This document shows positions 32,831-44,934 of a DNA stretch of 64,000 bases, one piece after another. The notes beneath the pieces were generated by a model. That model worked only from the letters and a program-made list of their open reading frames with translations, did not search any database and was not told the DNA's origin. How positions within the stretch are numbered: position 1 is the first letter of the stretch; each line of letters starts with the position of its first letter. This stretch comes from Carposina sasakii (Eukaryota; Arthropoda; Insecta; Lepidoptera; Carposinidae): NCBI GenBank assembly GCA_014607495.2, contig CP053170.1, positions 8,308,001 through 8,372,000 of the forward strand, written 5' to 3'. Position numbers and translations under genes: made by a program.

Positions 32831-33426
32831 TATAATCGGCGCCTGTTATTTTTTAAATTTTCAAAACTATCTGATGTAAAATGTCTGGAACACAAGACAC
32901 TATATTTTGTTGGTATGAAATTGTCACTTTGAGTAGCATTGCTCCAGATTTTTTTCTTCACGCCGTCGTGTGGAAATCTAAAAATGTGAAAGTACGAGTA
33001 ATAAGAATGCTGATTTAACTGTAAGTAAATAAATAGGTAATATGTAATATATAAAGGACTTGAATTTTTAGTGTTAATAAAGCGGATTAATATTTTATAT
33101 TAGAACTAGTGGTCCCTTAGCAACTTCACTTGCTGCATCCCGATCGCAGCGCCACCTACCAACCAGGCCAAACTAAGCGTTTCCAAACCTTTCCTGGACT
33201 CGCCCAAATATACACAGAAAATATCATTAAAATCGGCAGAGCCGTTCTCGAGCTTTAGCGTGACAAACGAAAAGCAATCGATTTATATATACATATAGGT
33301 ATATAGATATGTATATATAATGTACATATCGTTAAAATAACAGTATTATCATCTATATCTATGCAGTAGGTATTCTGTATTTTTTTCATGATTTTTGAGT
33401 AGGTCTATTAAATTATTATTATATTA

Positions 33427-34144
33427 ATGGCGAATTGCAAAATAATGATTGGCGAAGAAAGATTGGAACAAGTGACTGAGTTCGTGTATCTGGGGACTTT
33501 ATTTACAAGGGATGGTAAGCATGACAAAGATATTGCAAGGAGAGTGAATGCTGGGAATCGGTGAATGGGGCACTTAATTCTTTTATGAGTAGCCAGAAAG
33601 TGTCGCAAGCGGCACGTCTGGCTGTTCATGGAGGTGTTTTGGTGCCGACTCTTATGTATGGAAGTGAAAGTTGGGTATGGCAGAAACAAAACATCAAAGT
33701 CAAGTGAATGCAGTGGAAATGAGATCATTGAGAAGTATGTGTGGTGTCACTTTGAAAGATAGGATAAGAAATGAGGTGATCAGAAAGAAGTGTGGTATAA
33801 ATGAGGACGTGGTGACGAAGATTGAGAAGGGTATGTTGAGGTGGTTTGGGCATGTGGAGAGGATGAGTGAAAGTAGACTGACAAAGAAAGTGTACAACGG
33901 AAGAGTGGATGGAAGGGTTGGAAGGGGAAGACCTCGCCGGACTTTCACCGATCAAATTGGTGAAATTCTAAAGAAAGTCAGGTCAAGAGTACCCTAAACC
34001 GACGAGCGTGCATGAAGAATAACATGAAAGTAGATGTAGCGAAAGAGGTGTGTCAGGATCGTAGCAAATGGAGATCCGTGATCTCTGCCTACCCCTCCGG
34101 GAAAGAGGCGTGATTATTATGTATGTATGTATGTATGTATGTAC
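33427..34144 (+). pseudogene. Non-LTR retrotransposon 3' end, copy 1 (RT C-terminus, TATG tail)
   Basis: From 33427 the frame gives MIGEERLEQVTEFVYLGTLF, then after a break GSESWVWQKQ, SLRSMCGVTLKDRIRNEVIR, GMLRWFGHVERMSE and GRGRPRRTFTDQ; a further frame ends KWRSVISAYPSGKEA with a stop at about 34111. The 3' end is a (TATG)n run at 34118-34144. At least two frameshifts and a 5' truncation make it inactive. The same family recurs at 62269-63034 and, as a shorter piece, at 17313-17530. Confidence 0.85.
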
Positions 34145-35235
34145 TATTAAATTATTAAATAGTATTTTTTTGTGGAACCCTAATTCTATTTTGCCCTAAT
34201 TCATAAGAGTGCTCTATGTCAATTGACATTACATACAGACATTTCATTTGTATTTATTTGCATAGATATAGATGATAATAATGGTATTTTATCGATATGA
34301 ACATTGAACGTACGGCGGACAACACTATCGAGAAAAAAAGAGACGACTGCCCATACGCATATCCATATATCAGAAAGAGACAACATGAAAGACATCAACG
34401 GGGGTACGCCCGGACGTAACTGAAATACCTATATATTATTTTCATGTTTTTTTGTTTTTAGTTAAATTGATTAGAAAATCACTCTATGCAATGTAATCCC
34501 ATCTATTTTATAATTTGAAGTACCGGAATTCTTTCCACACCATTTAATAGCACAACAAGGCTTGTTTAACAATTTTTTGTGCGCTTAAAACGGAACTGCA
34601 AGACGTGCGCACTTTATAGGCTGTAAAGTCCGACTGACTAAAATTTTCGAAGCATTATATTGATATAACATATGTTTCGTGAGTGCGGTCGCCCCGTATC
34701 CGCTCTCCACTGGTTCGCTTCTTCATGGTTGTACTACAATGTAGGGACTGTAGGGTGGGAAATTTGTTCGCAGAAATGTCTGACAACAAAAATGGATTGA
34801 GCACGAAAAAAATTGAATTCGTTTGTCAGGATGTTTCACAATGGGCGTACGATTTGTATGGGTGCATAAGAGAAGGGGGCGCGCAAACTTGCGAATTTCG
34901 CCGGCCCGTGGCGCCCCCTTCTGGCACGGCGCCCTAGGCTCGGGCCTAGCGGGCCTAGTGTATAAACCGCCCCTGATGTGGATAATAGGTAAATAATAGA
35001 AATACTCTTGAACTAGGTAATTTTGACAGAGATAATCGAGGTTGGATGGCTAATATTCCATTTTAGAAAGTTTGGTAAGCTAATTTCCTGTCGAAACCTC
35101 AACTTTTTGGGGCAAACTGATAAAGGTTGTTCCAGTAGGTATTGACGTTACTCTAATTTACGGTCTATGTTCTGTCGGGAGTTGTGATTAAAGCAAAACT
35201 CTCAGATTAATGAGCAAAACTAACTCCAATCACGC

Positions 35236-35420
35236 ATCCCTCAGCCTATGCAGTCCACTGTTGGACGTAGGCCTCCCCCAGGGCTCGCCACAAGGCTACT
35301 GCCATAGGGAGGTTTTGCCCATAGTCATCACACTGGCTGGGCAGGCGGATTGGTGACCGCAGTGTGATTTTCGGGTGGCGCTGCTGCCCACCCCCCGGAA
35401 ACCCTTAATCCTTACGATAC
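35236..35420 (-). mobile_element. LINE 3' UTR repeat (GGCCTCCCCCAGGG family), minus copy
   Basis: Reverse complement of the unit at 17955-18210: CAGTCCACTGTTGGACGTAG at the 3' end, then GGCAGGCGGATTGGTGACCG and CCCGGAAACCCTTAAT. Confidence 0.7.
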
Positions 35421-35477
35421 CAACGAAAAACTGTCTCTGTTAAGGTACAATTTCTATCTATAGCACACTGTATTGAG

Positions 35478-35570
35478 TAACAAGATGACAGATCATGGAG
35501 TGTATGGAAGAAAAGTATCTACATATTGCACCGACCACGAATGAATGGGAACGGAAGATGATTAGCAGGA
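35478..35570 (+). mobile_element. Non-LTR retrotransposon 3' end, diverged copy
   Basis: The AAGATGACAGATCATGGAG block followed by CACGAATGAATGGGAACGG aligns with the family at 44935 and 48650, at clearly lower similarity. Confidence 0.45.
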
Positions 35571-36225
35571 GACTGCGTAAGCTTCTTGTCGCTAGTAGCT
35601 ACGGTGGCAATCAAAACAATCAGAAAAACCGATGAACAGATGAACAGTGATCGAACAACGACGAAGCATGAAAGTGTCCGCTCAGCTTTACTACGAAAAA
35701 TTATACAGACCCAAGCAAAACCGTTCACTCGATCGAGTTTAATCAGAACGGTTTAGAATTCTAGATTAGCCTGGGATTAAATAGGTTTTCTAGTTCGCTA
35801 AGTTCGCAACTTGTAGATTCTACGTAGCTCATGAAATCTATTTAATGGAATTACAGAGAAATCTTATAAATCAAAGAAGTAGGTACCTAAGTTCTTTGGA
35901 GTGTGTAGGTGAAAGGATTTCTTAAAATAGGTAATACCCACGGGTATTTTCTTTAAATATTTTTTATTATTTATTATTTGTTGGATGCCTTTTGTTCAGC
36001 GACTATGCTGTAACAAACACTCGATATGTTACAATGCTCTTGCTATTCCGGAAGGTACCTAGGTATATGTCCAGGTCCTCTCCGAAACCTTGTTTCATTG
36101 CACCTTATTTATATGGGAATAACAATGTTTTTGCCTGTGCTGATGCGGAGTGCTTCACTAGAATACATCAGCTGCATCTCCGCCCGTGTATTTCGTAAGA
36201 GTCGACTAAGGAACTCGGGTATTTC

Positions 36226-36440
36226 TTTATCTCTTACGGGGTAGGCAGAGCATCAAGGGCCGATAGGACCACATGGTGCCACTTCTGACCAATTTTGAGG
36301 GTATAGTTGAGATATACAAGTTCGGTTAGTAGTGACAGGTGGTCAGCCCATCGCCTACAAAAGACCAAGACCCTCTTGTCCCTCTACTGACTTGTACAGT
36401 ATGCCCGGGAAGAGAAGCAGCTGTAGTATTATACTTTTTT
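36226..36440 (-). repeat. Repeat A (SINE-like), copy 2
   Basis: Starts in CTCTTACGGGGTAGGCAG and runs through TGCCCGGGAAGAGAAGCAGC to a T-run at 36430. It directly follows a truncated repeat B (36160-36225). Confidence 0.75.
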
Positions 36441-37159
36441 TTTTCACTCCCAGAGTAGCATAGAAGAAGAAGGCGATAAGCAACCTGTCAATTATTGATC
36501 AATAACATCTGTCCTCTCCAAACGTGGCTGTGGAATCCCGTTAATGATCATGTTGCCCCATTTCAATAACACAGCCCTTACCTATGTAAAACAGAAAAAG
36601 ATTTCGTAACCATAAAGCCCGTTCATCCTTAACCACTACCAGGCTCGCATAAATACCCGAAAGTTTTAGATCACAGACAAAATACGCACTGTCCTCCATA
36701 AATGATAGTTTTACAAAGGGTCCGCGTAAATCTGCATAGAAATATGGCCCAGTGGACATTTAGACCGTTGTCAAACTAAAGCGCGGCTTAACCTGGCATG
36801 TTGTTATTGTTTCTGAGCCGCAATCAAATCTAGGCCCATGCTTAAGCTGCCATGCCTCATCAATGTCCGTACAGCCATTGGCATTGATTGAATTAAAATA
36901 AATCGAATATGGGCAACTGCCTTTTTTAAATAAAACTAAATTAAGATCTTTGGAAAAATCGGTCTTCAATGCCATAAAAATTTCTCGAAACAAAGAGAGA
37001 GTACATTTTAAATTAATTTCCAATCAGTCTCTACGAATATAATAATACGAACCCAGGACCTGTGGCTCAGGCAGGGTCAGTCTACTCTCTACTACTACTC
37101 TACTGTACCTGTTGCCAAACCTCTAGCTAGTGCATCTTCCCTATTTACCATACGGCTGT

Positions 37160-37330
37160 ATTCTCGAATGGGGTACACAGAACTGCAGGATCATAAGGAG
37201 ATTCCACAGTCACCTTTCGCATAGCGGGGACAGATCAGTGACAAGTTGCTAGCTTATCGCCTGAGAGAATGCCCGAGTTCCTTAGTTGACTCTTACGACA
37301 TGCACGGAAGGAGAGACGCGGCTTATGCAC
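37160..37330 (-). repeat. Repeat B, copy
   Basis: Contains ACAGAACTGCAGGATC, GTGACAAGTTGCTAGCTTAT and GACTCTTACGACATGCACGG. The family recurs at 36160-36225, 39605-39735, 41288-41480, 53150-53230, 57285-57384, 60385-60570, 60990-61095 and 62047-62110 in both orientations. Confidence 0.65.
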
Positions 37331-37540
37331 TCTATAGCATGGTTTTATTTTTCTCCGTTAATTAATTTTAATGATTTTCAGAAGGTCAATTAAACCAATG
37401 CAGTTAAAATGCATGAATTAACGCAGATGTCATTGGTAATTGGGTCATCAGAGGTGAGACCACTGCGTATGAAAACATTTTAAAAGGAAGATATAAAATA
37501 ATGATATGCTAATGAATGAGCAATGTTTGTGTACACACTT

Positions 37541-37705
37541 CAGCCTATTGGAGCCCACTGCTGGACGTAGGCCTCCCTCCAGGACACGCCACAGGGGGGT
37601 TTTTTGTCCATAGTCACCACGTTGGGCAGGCGGGTTGGTGACCGCAGTGTAATTTTCGGACTTGATTTATGCCCATAGAGGTGCGCTGCTGCCTGACATG
37701 GATGT
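37541..37705 (-). mobile_element. LINE 3' UTR repeat, truncated minus copy
   Basis: Carries GAGCCCACTGCTGGACGTAG, GGCCTCCCTCCAGGACACG and GGCAGGCGGGTTGGTGACCG, then diverges. Confidence 0.65.
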
Positions 37706-38079
37706 CACCCCAGGACCACATAACGAGCATCCTACTGAATGATTCTGATTCTGCTTGGGTGAAATCATTGCCCTTTCTTTTCGGCTTACTGTATAACTAA
37801 TATATTTACCAATGTAAGTATGTATGTACCTACTAATTTTATTATAATAGGTACAACTAATATGTATTTACAACTTATACTTATGTAGATATTCCATTAT
37901 CGTATGATACCTATGAGACTCAAGACCTAATTCCTCACCTGCCTGTAAGCTCAGCATTAGCTATAGGTATTATATATTTAAGTTCTGAATGACACGTTAG
38001 CTCTTCTATTCACATTTTACCGTCGACTTGTACTATTGTACACAAATATATATCTTTTTTATATTTTATAGTTTAGTAG

Positions 38080-38756
38080 ATACTTATTTGACATTGACTT
38101 GTACTCTGTGTACACATTTTATTTTTATTTATACAATTTAAATTTGACATGGACCTGTACTTACTTTGTGTAAGTGGGTATGTAATTTATATGAATTTAA
38201 ATTAATTATGTTATGATAATTGAATTTATACACACTAAATGAGTTAAGTGTTACTATCTGATATCTTATCCAATGTAAGATTCTTTTGTTAATATGTTAC
38301 TTAGTTTTGACTGTGTCGCTGGGAGTTTTCTTGCTATTTCTTCTTTCAAGCAGTGACACTTCACTGAGATAGTGTAACAGTAATAGTATAATCATGCGGT
38401 GTGTCAGACCTAATGTTGGTTTTGCCATAAAGGAGAACTGTGTAGCAGCTCTTCTGATTTCATCTTTAGGCGACCTTAACTCTTATTCTCCACGTTGGTG
38501 GCTATTAGCCCCGAATCGCTAACTTATGCCTGACAGACCGTAACAAATCGCACCTTGGGATGGTGACCGTTGCCAAAGCAAAAGCTTTGCGATTTATTTA
38601 TTTTTGGGTTGTTTAAATTCACCTCCTTTTTTGTTTGGTAGCGGTTTCATTTTTGGGATGCGAACATAGAAAGTAACATATAATTAGACAATCAACAAAC
38701 AAGTGTTAATGCTTTCATGTTGAATAAATGATTTTGAATTTGAATTTGAATTTATA
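38080..38756 (+). mobile_element. Non-LTR retrotransposon 3' UTR with TTGAAT-repeat tail
   Basis: A long non-coding stretch ends in TTGAATAAATGATTTTGAAT followed by TTGAATTTGAATTT, a poly(A)-signal plus short-tandem tail typical of lepidopteran LINE 3' ends. Conserved-looking blocks include CTCCACGTTGGTGGC and GCCCCGAATCGCTAAC. No coding region of the element is left upstream. Confidence 0.6.
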
Positions 38757-39197
38757 TTTACCTCGAAATTGGGGATTGGTATAAATATCAGCACTTCACC
38801 TGCTGCACGTCGCTGCGAGCCTGGTACTTCAGTTTATTAGCTCGGCGGGCTTAATTAATTTTCATCGTGGAAAAGCTCTGCTACATGTATAAATAATAAT
38901 TTTAATACGATACGAGTATGTTATTTTAATGCGATAGTAAAAGTTTATCAGTCAATTGTGTTAGCTTTTCAATAGGTGGATCTGGATGAACTGAGAATAT
39001 ACGAGTATTCTTATTTAAAAATCTAGTTTCTCTGAAAATTTTCACTTTTCTATCCATGCTGCAGAGGTACATACAGAATAGATAATGATTTAATTCAAAG
39101 TGATAGAGGTTATGCTAAACGATCTCCTTTATGATTCTGCAGTTGTGTTGTGGCTACCCTATTTCGGGAATACAAGCCGTGTATATGTATATGTATA

Positions 39198-39471
39198 CAG
39201 GATGTTTTTTCGTTGCCACCCTTAACGAAGGGTACGTACTCTATACATCAAATAAAGTAAGTTTATGCCAAAAAAAATGCTGGGAAACGATGTAAATAAA
39301 ATAAAAAAAATCTGCGTTTATGCAGAAAAAAGCAGTCTATTTACTCAACTTTGGACCCTATTATCTTGGGAACCAGACACTTCCCAGGTATGCTTCCACG
39401 GAGAAAAATGATCGTGATGATGAGGAGATTTCGTAGTTTTCGGGAACGTTGACAACCAAAAAATCAGCCTG
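39198..39471. mobile_element. M2 MITE, internally deleted copy
   Basis: 274 bp, CAGGATGTTTTTTCGTTGCC to CAACCAAAAAATCAGCCTG, flanked by TA; about 100 bp of the centre are missing. Confidence 0.85.
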
Positions 39472-40915
39472 TATATGACAGAGGAAACCATGAGGTATAT
39501 GTAACATTTAGATAAGTTCTTGGTTCTTGCCTTGCTTCTACTCGTATATCTCATAACTAGAGAAGAGACAAAGTGAGAGAAAAGTGATTTGCATAATATT
39601 TTATGTGAACTTTCGGGCATTCTCTCAGGCTAGTAACTTGTCACTGACTATTTAAATCTGTTTCCGCTATTCTAAACGTGGCTATGGGTTATCCTGTATG
39701 ATCTTGCAGTTCTAGCTACCCAGACGTATCCTGGACGTATCTATATGTATTTGTATGATGTGTGTATATGTCGTGGTGGAATTTCATTTCGTGTTCGAGC
39801 ATTTCATGAAATTTTTAAACAAAAACTGTCATGGCCACATCGAATGGTTTGGGCAATCGTTCTAAAATGTGTTCTTTTTGTGGTTTTCATGAAGTGGTCA
39901 AATACTGATCATATCGTAAAATAGTTACATGAATCTTTGTACCGGTAGAGGCGCTGCGACGCGTTTTATTTATGTGTGAAAGATTTTTCTTTTTAGGTTA
40001 TACAAATTACTCTCTAAGAGAGTAGGGTGACTATCAGAAGAAGTTCACGGATTCTTTCAGTGTGTATATATTGTATCAATGTATATTAGACTTAATAGGG
40101 TGCGATTTTCTCTAATAACAAAGGTATGTAGGTAAACAAAAACCTTAGATTAATTAGGTTAGGTTGTTAGACTATTGACAAATGACGCACGAGCCGAGCG
40201 AGCGGAGCGAGCGTGCCCAGGCCAGCGTCCGGTGATGTGCCAGATGCGAATCGCTTTTGTAAAGTCTTTTATGTTTTTAAATATTATATTGTGAAAATAT
40301 CACATAAATAATAGCAAAAAAAATCATACCATCATACCTGTGGTATACTTATATATGGTGTAAGCCGCTTACCACATTCGGATTTTATGGACACCTCTGT
40401 TAATACGATTTGGCCAAACGTGGATGACAAAATCGTGAAATGTAGACGATAACGATCTGGTCAAATTGAATTGGCCACTTCAGTGAAATGCGACCACTTC
40501 ATGAAATGTTCGTACCATTTCATGAGAGAATGATCAATTTAACAAGTATGGCCACGACATATACATGGTGGAATTGTCTGCATGTTCCATGTTCATGATT
40601 AAACAAAAACATTCGAAAATCGTTCTAAAATGTGTTCTTTTTGTGGTTTTCACAAATACTGAAAAAAGTGAACTTTGTACCTACTCGACCAAAGAATATA
40701 CTTACTCTCTAACGAGAGTACTCGACATTTATCGCATTCTTTAGGGGAACCTGTAATGATAAACATTAGTTATATGTGTGTGTGTAAATAAATAAATAAA
40801 TATTATCGGTCCCTGCGTAAGTAATTTGATAAAGCAAGCCATTTGCAATTTGTCGATTAGAATTATTTAGAATTTAAATATTAAGTAATTTTAATTTATA
40901 ATTAACAGGGTTAAT

Positions 40916-41286
40916 TTTAAAACATCAATAACCTCGCAGGACTAGATAGCTAAAATCATAAACAACAGCATTTGTTCTACGAGTTTTATCATAACTCAAT
41001 ACATTAATTAAAAATGATTTTCCAAGCTTTTATTGTACTGTCGTGACATTTGTAAGTCTATGTTCCATTCGTAGGTATACGAAAGGTTGACGCCCGCGAT
41101 CGCGCGCGTCTCAGTATTACGAGTATGTACAGACTTAAGAACATTCAGAGGTAATATTAAATTGATATTTATTTTTGTATGAAAGTAAAATGTGACAAAT
41201 TATCAAAACTCGTAGAACAAATGTTGTTGTTTGTGATGGTAGCTACCTAGTCTTGCGACGTTATTGATGTTTTAAAATTAACCCTG
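40916..41286. mobile_element. MITE with about 85-bp inverted repeats (CAGGGTTAATTTT)
   Basis: Left end CAGGGTTAATTTTAAAACAT and right end ATGTTTTAAAATTAACCCTG; arms continue through AACAACAGCATTTGTTCTAC and its complement near 41208-41230. The right flank is TA; the left flank is AA, so a TA duplication may have mutated. Confidence 0.75.
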
Positions 41287-41287
41287 T

Positions 41288-41480
41288 ATAGGTAATCCTT
41301 CACTAGAATACGTCAGCTGCATCTCCTTCCGTGCATGTCGCAAGAGTCGACTAATGAACTCGGGCAGTCTCTCAGGCGATAAGCTAGCAACTTGTCACTG
41401 ATCATTTACATCTGTCCCCGCTTTGCTAACCGTGGCTGTGGGATCTCTTTTAAGATCCTGCAGCTCCGACAACGTGAACA
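41288..41480 (+). repeat. Repeat B, copy
   Basis: Contains AATACGTCAGCTGCATCTCC, GTCGCAAGAGTCGACTAATG and GGCTGTGGGATCTC; directly abuts the MITE ending at 41286. Confidence 0.65.
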
Positions 41481-42085
41481 CAGCTGTGTATAATATACTC
41501 AGCTAATATATTTAAATATTTTTATTTTATTTCAGTTATAAAACACAAATGAGCGCATTTCTTAGACCGTATATCATACAAAGGTATTTATAACAATTAA
41601 AACAGACAAATCATAAGCGAACAGGTTAATTAAATGGTACATTCGTTTGCCGCAACTTCTATGCACGAGAGAGATGGATTTATGCAGTTATAGCTGAGTG
41701 CGAGAGAGGCAGAAAATAATACACTGTAAAGGCATGTTCACAGTAGCAGAGGCACAAAGGAGTCTGGGTCATGAGGGGAGGTGGAAAATTACCCATAAAT
41801 TGGGGTATATTAATGTTGTTTATTTCAATTTATTTTTTCAGCTTGAAAATATCTCCTATTCTTGTTGTACCTATATACAGAAAACACAAAGATAATGTAC
41901 AAAGGCGAGCTTATCTCTAACAGAGATTTCTTCCAGCCAACCAGTACAGATTACGTGATTAGCAAACATAAGGAAATCAATCTGCGTTTGAAACGTTATT
42001 TTTGCATTTTATTTTTGTGTACAGTTCGAATTATTTTGCGATTATATTTCGTGATCTAACATGTGCTACAAGCAGTGGACTGCAA

Positions 42086-42425
42086 TAGGGTGTAACAAAA
42101 GGGGTATGTCAAGCGGAAAGCTATGTAAATAGCCCACTAAAAGGAACCTATCTACAAAATTTCAGACTCGAAATCACATGTTTAATTTTCCTGATAGTAT
42201 GGAGAATTCCTAAAGAACTTAGGAACCATGTGGTTCTATCGACCCGTGGTGCTCTGCCTACCCCGTAAGGGATAAAGGCGTGATTATATGTATATTACAT
42301 AGGAATATTCATACAATTATGAAAAATAAACATGTGATTTCGAGTCTCAAATTTAGGGAATAGGTTCCCTATAGTGGTCTATTTACATAGCTTTTCGCTT
42401 AACATACCCTTTCTGTTACACCCTG
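42086..42425. mobile_element. M1 foldback MITE, copy 3, interrupted by a SINE-like fragment
   Basis: GGGTGTAACAAAAGGGG on the left and TTCTGTTACACCCTG on the right. About 73 bp of repeat A (42225-42297) are inserted in the middle, flanked by TAGGAA. The left edge abuts a LINE 3' end (CAGTGGACTGCAATA). Confidence 0.8.
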
Positions 42426-42660
42426 TATATTAGTAAAAGAAGCTTTACTTTCAAATAGAGGTCAAATTGTATTCATCAAATTCAAATCAGCTAAAAAGAT
42501 GGCCGTGTAGAGAGATAAACTTAGCATGTATGAAGCGAAGCGTGATGAAAGCATTATCTCAAACAAGAACCGTGCTCAGTCATAAAATGATTTCCCGGGC
42601 GCAGTAGCTGGCAACACCGCAGAAAAACCGGGAACAGGACAGAGCTAGCGAGCTCGCCTC

Positions 42661-42930
42661 AGTTTTCTTTCAGCCAGCCAGTCGGTCTTCGGAGCTCGCA
42701 CGCTCTGGACGTCTCGGAAAATCCGCGAAAATACCAAATCAAAAACAGCCACCGATCACTTAAAATTAATACAAACATACATTTTATTTACATTTGTGTA
42801 TTCCTTAGTTTTCCTAGTTAATACAGTGCGTATAACGAAACAGGGTTGTTTGAGTGTTTATTGGGCCAAATAGGAGTTTTAAAAATAGGCTGTTTGCACA
42901 TTGAACGTAAGGGTGAGGACAGGACAGCAG
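42661..42930 (+). promoter_or_regulatory. Possible promoter and non-coding first exon (plus strand)
   Basis: An initiator-like TCAGTT (A at 42661) begins a stretch of 270 bases with no ATG on the plus strand, locally CpG-rich at its start (42600-42730), ending at a good donor CAG|GTGAGC (GT at 42931); weaker donors lie at 42907 and 42913. Absence of ATG over this length is unusual for random sequence at this composition and is what a 5' leader would look like. It is the nearest such candidate upstream of the coding exon at 61929, which begins with an acceptor and so needs an upstream exon. The link between them is inference. Confidence 0.3.
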
Positions 42931-44454
42931 GTGAGCCTAACATTTATTATGGATGCTCGTTTTTTCTTGTCTCCAAGAGAATTGCTTCGGGCCTTTGGTG
43001 CCCTGGTACTTTGTCATTACACTTTTCGTGTAGTCAATACACTGCTTTAGGATATGGATTCCGTTATTTATTCATGAATGTAGTTGATAGCTTTTCGTTT
43101 TTATGATAGCCGTTGCTCCGGGTAGGGTTGTTTCAATTAAAAGTGGGTAATTTGGTTTAATGTTGATTTAAACACGGCCTTGACACTCGACTTAATAATT
43201 ATATATAATAGGGCATAACATTTTTTACGTAAAAAAAGTAAAATGACTCGTTTCGAAATACGAATCGATGAACAGAATGATGGATTACCATGAATATGTT
43301 TAATTTTGAAGTCAGTAACAATAAAATTATAAATTAACTGTTTTACTGTAATTAAAAACAAATCTAGAAATACTTTGAAGGATTTTGTGCAATAACAACA
43401 TAAAGCTCAAATAACAAATTCAAGAGATAAAAACTTTTACATTGGTACACTGAACAGAAAATATCTTTGCATCTATTGCTTATTACATTACTAAACTAGG
43501 TAATAACTTAAATGGAACGGTGGTTTAATATAATAATATTGTATTACATACCTATCTTTCTGTTTGTATTTTACATATTAAACTTGCCGTCTTTTCACAC
43601 TAAAATTGTATAATCTCATATGTCTGTTACACCTACGACAGTGTATTAAACATTAAGAGGAGGCAGACCTTATTTAGCATCTTTTTGATGAAATATGCTG
43701 AAACGGGTGCATGTTTGTTTAATGTGAGACTATTACACTATATTCTTAGTACCCTTAACTATGTCATATAAAGCCAAAAACATGATTTAATGATTTTCGC
43801 TCGATAGTTTTGTTTTTTGAAATCGACATGTTTTTTAGTCATTTTTACTTTTATTTCGGCTATTACATGAGGTAGGCGTTTAAAATAAATTCGGATATCA
43901 AGATAATAATGATAGTAAACTTATGTAAAGCCAAAATTAAAAAACAATCATAATTGAACACACAATTAATAAAAATCTTTTTGAGACTTACGCCCTTTAC
44001 TTCTGAGCTCAATCAGTTGTTTAGCGTGCAAGCGATATTCTACTCTAATGCTTACTGAAAAGCGTTAAATAGTAACTTCGTGCCCGCTGACGCTCAGTAC
44101 CGCGCTGTGCGCCGACGACGTAGGGTCTATGTCGCTTTCGCCCACGGCAGTGGCATTTTTTATTATCTTGTGGTGTAGGTATTACTCGATTGAGTTCGGA
44201 CTAATGGGAAATAAAACTAAAAAATATGTTTCCAAAAGGAAGATGGCTCAACGTTGGAGAGAATTTTCTAAAAAGGGGAGAGAATCAAAGGTGTAAGTAG
44301 CTATAATCATAATTAGTAAGTATGTAAAGTTTAGTGCTGAGAATGCATTTTATAATGGACAGCAGAAAAAACAAAATGTCGAAATTACAGGATAAAATAT
44401 TTACCCGGGATAAAAAGTATAATGTGTTATTCTGATACGTACCTAAGCTAATAT

Positions 44455-44580
44455 AAGGTCTTTCCGAAATTAGTGATTTGCCTTTGACACGAAACTAGGA
44501 AAGTAAAAAGAAACAACTTTCACTATGGGGCCAACTCCGATATAGTGAAAAAAAATCAGCTGTTCCATACATTTCAGGAT
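44455..44580. mobile_element. M3 MITE, partial copy
   Basis: Left end TAAGGTCTTTCCGAAATTAG, then ACAACTTTCACTATGGGGCC and AATCAGCTGTTCCATAC; right end lost. Confidence 0.7.
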
Positions 44581-44934
44581 TTTGCGTGATGAAGTAACAA
44601 ACATACACACTCACACACATACAAACTTTCACCTTTATAAATTGGTAGAATTCCTTTGAAATGGCGCTAGTTGCTTTGTTTATCTATGTAAAAGTCTACA
44701 AAAGAAATTAGTTTCGAAATCACACACACAGCATGAGAAGTATTCTATAAGCGCACTGCTTTACACATGAAGCACATACACAAATTTTATATACATTTAC
44801 GAGTATATGTAGGTACAATATCTTTCACCCACCTAAGGAACTTACTTACTACTACAGGTGAGGCATAAATATTGGAATAGGTATGTGGATTAGGTATTTT
44901 TCAATACTAGTCGGTACCTAATACAACGTGATTA

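Larger units (their letters stand above)
28550..34975 (-). mobile_element. hAT DNA transposon, 6.4 kb, with perfect 8-bp target duplication
   Basis: The element is bounded by 13-bp inverted repeats CAGGGGCGGTTTA (left, 28550-28562) and TAAACCGCCCCTG (right, 34963-34975), followed inward by similar GGCGCCCC/TAGGCC-rich subterminal sequence. An identical 8-bp duplication ATGTGGAT lies at 28542-28549 and 34976-34983. Length of duplication and end type fit the hAT superfamily. The only recognisable transposase is a C-terminal remnant near the left end, on the minus strand. The interior carries later insertions: a partial M2 at 29229, a LINE end at 29466-30078, an inverted-repeat element at about 30721-30928, an M2 half at 32665-32830 and a LINE end at 33427-34144. 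It is therefore a dead copy, but its boundaries are exact. Confidence 0.9.

Noticed and set aside
34683..34937. Plus-strand frame near the right end of the 6.4-kb hAT as a transposase N-terminus
   Set aside because: The surviving transposase end is on the minus strand at the other side, and this frame overlaps the GC-rich inverted-repeat end; it has no recognisable motif.
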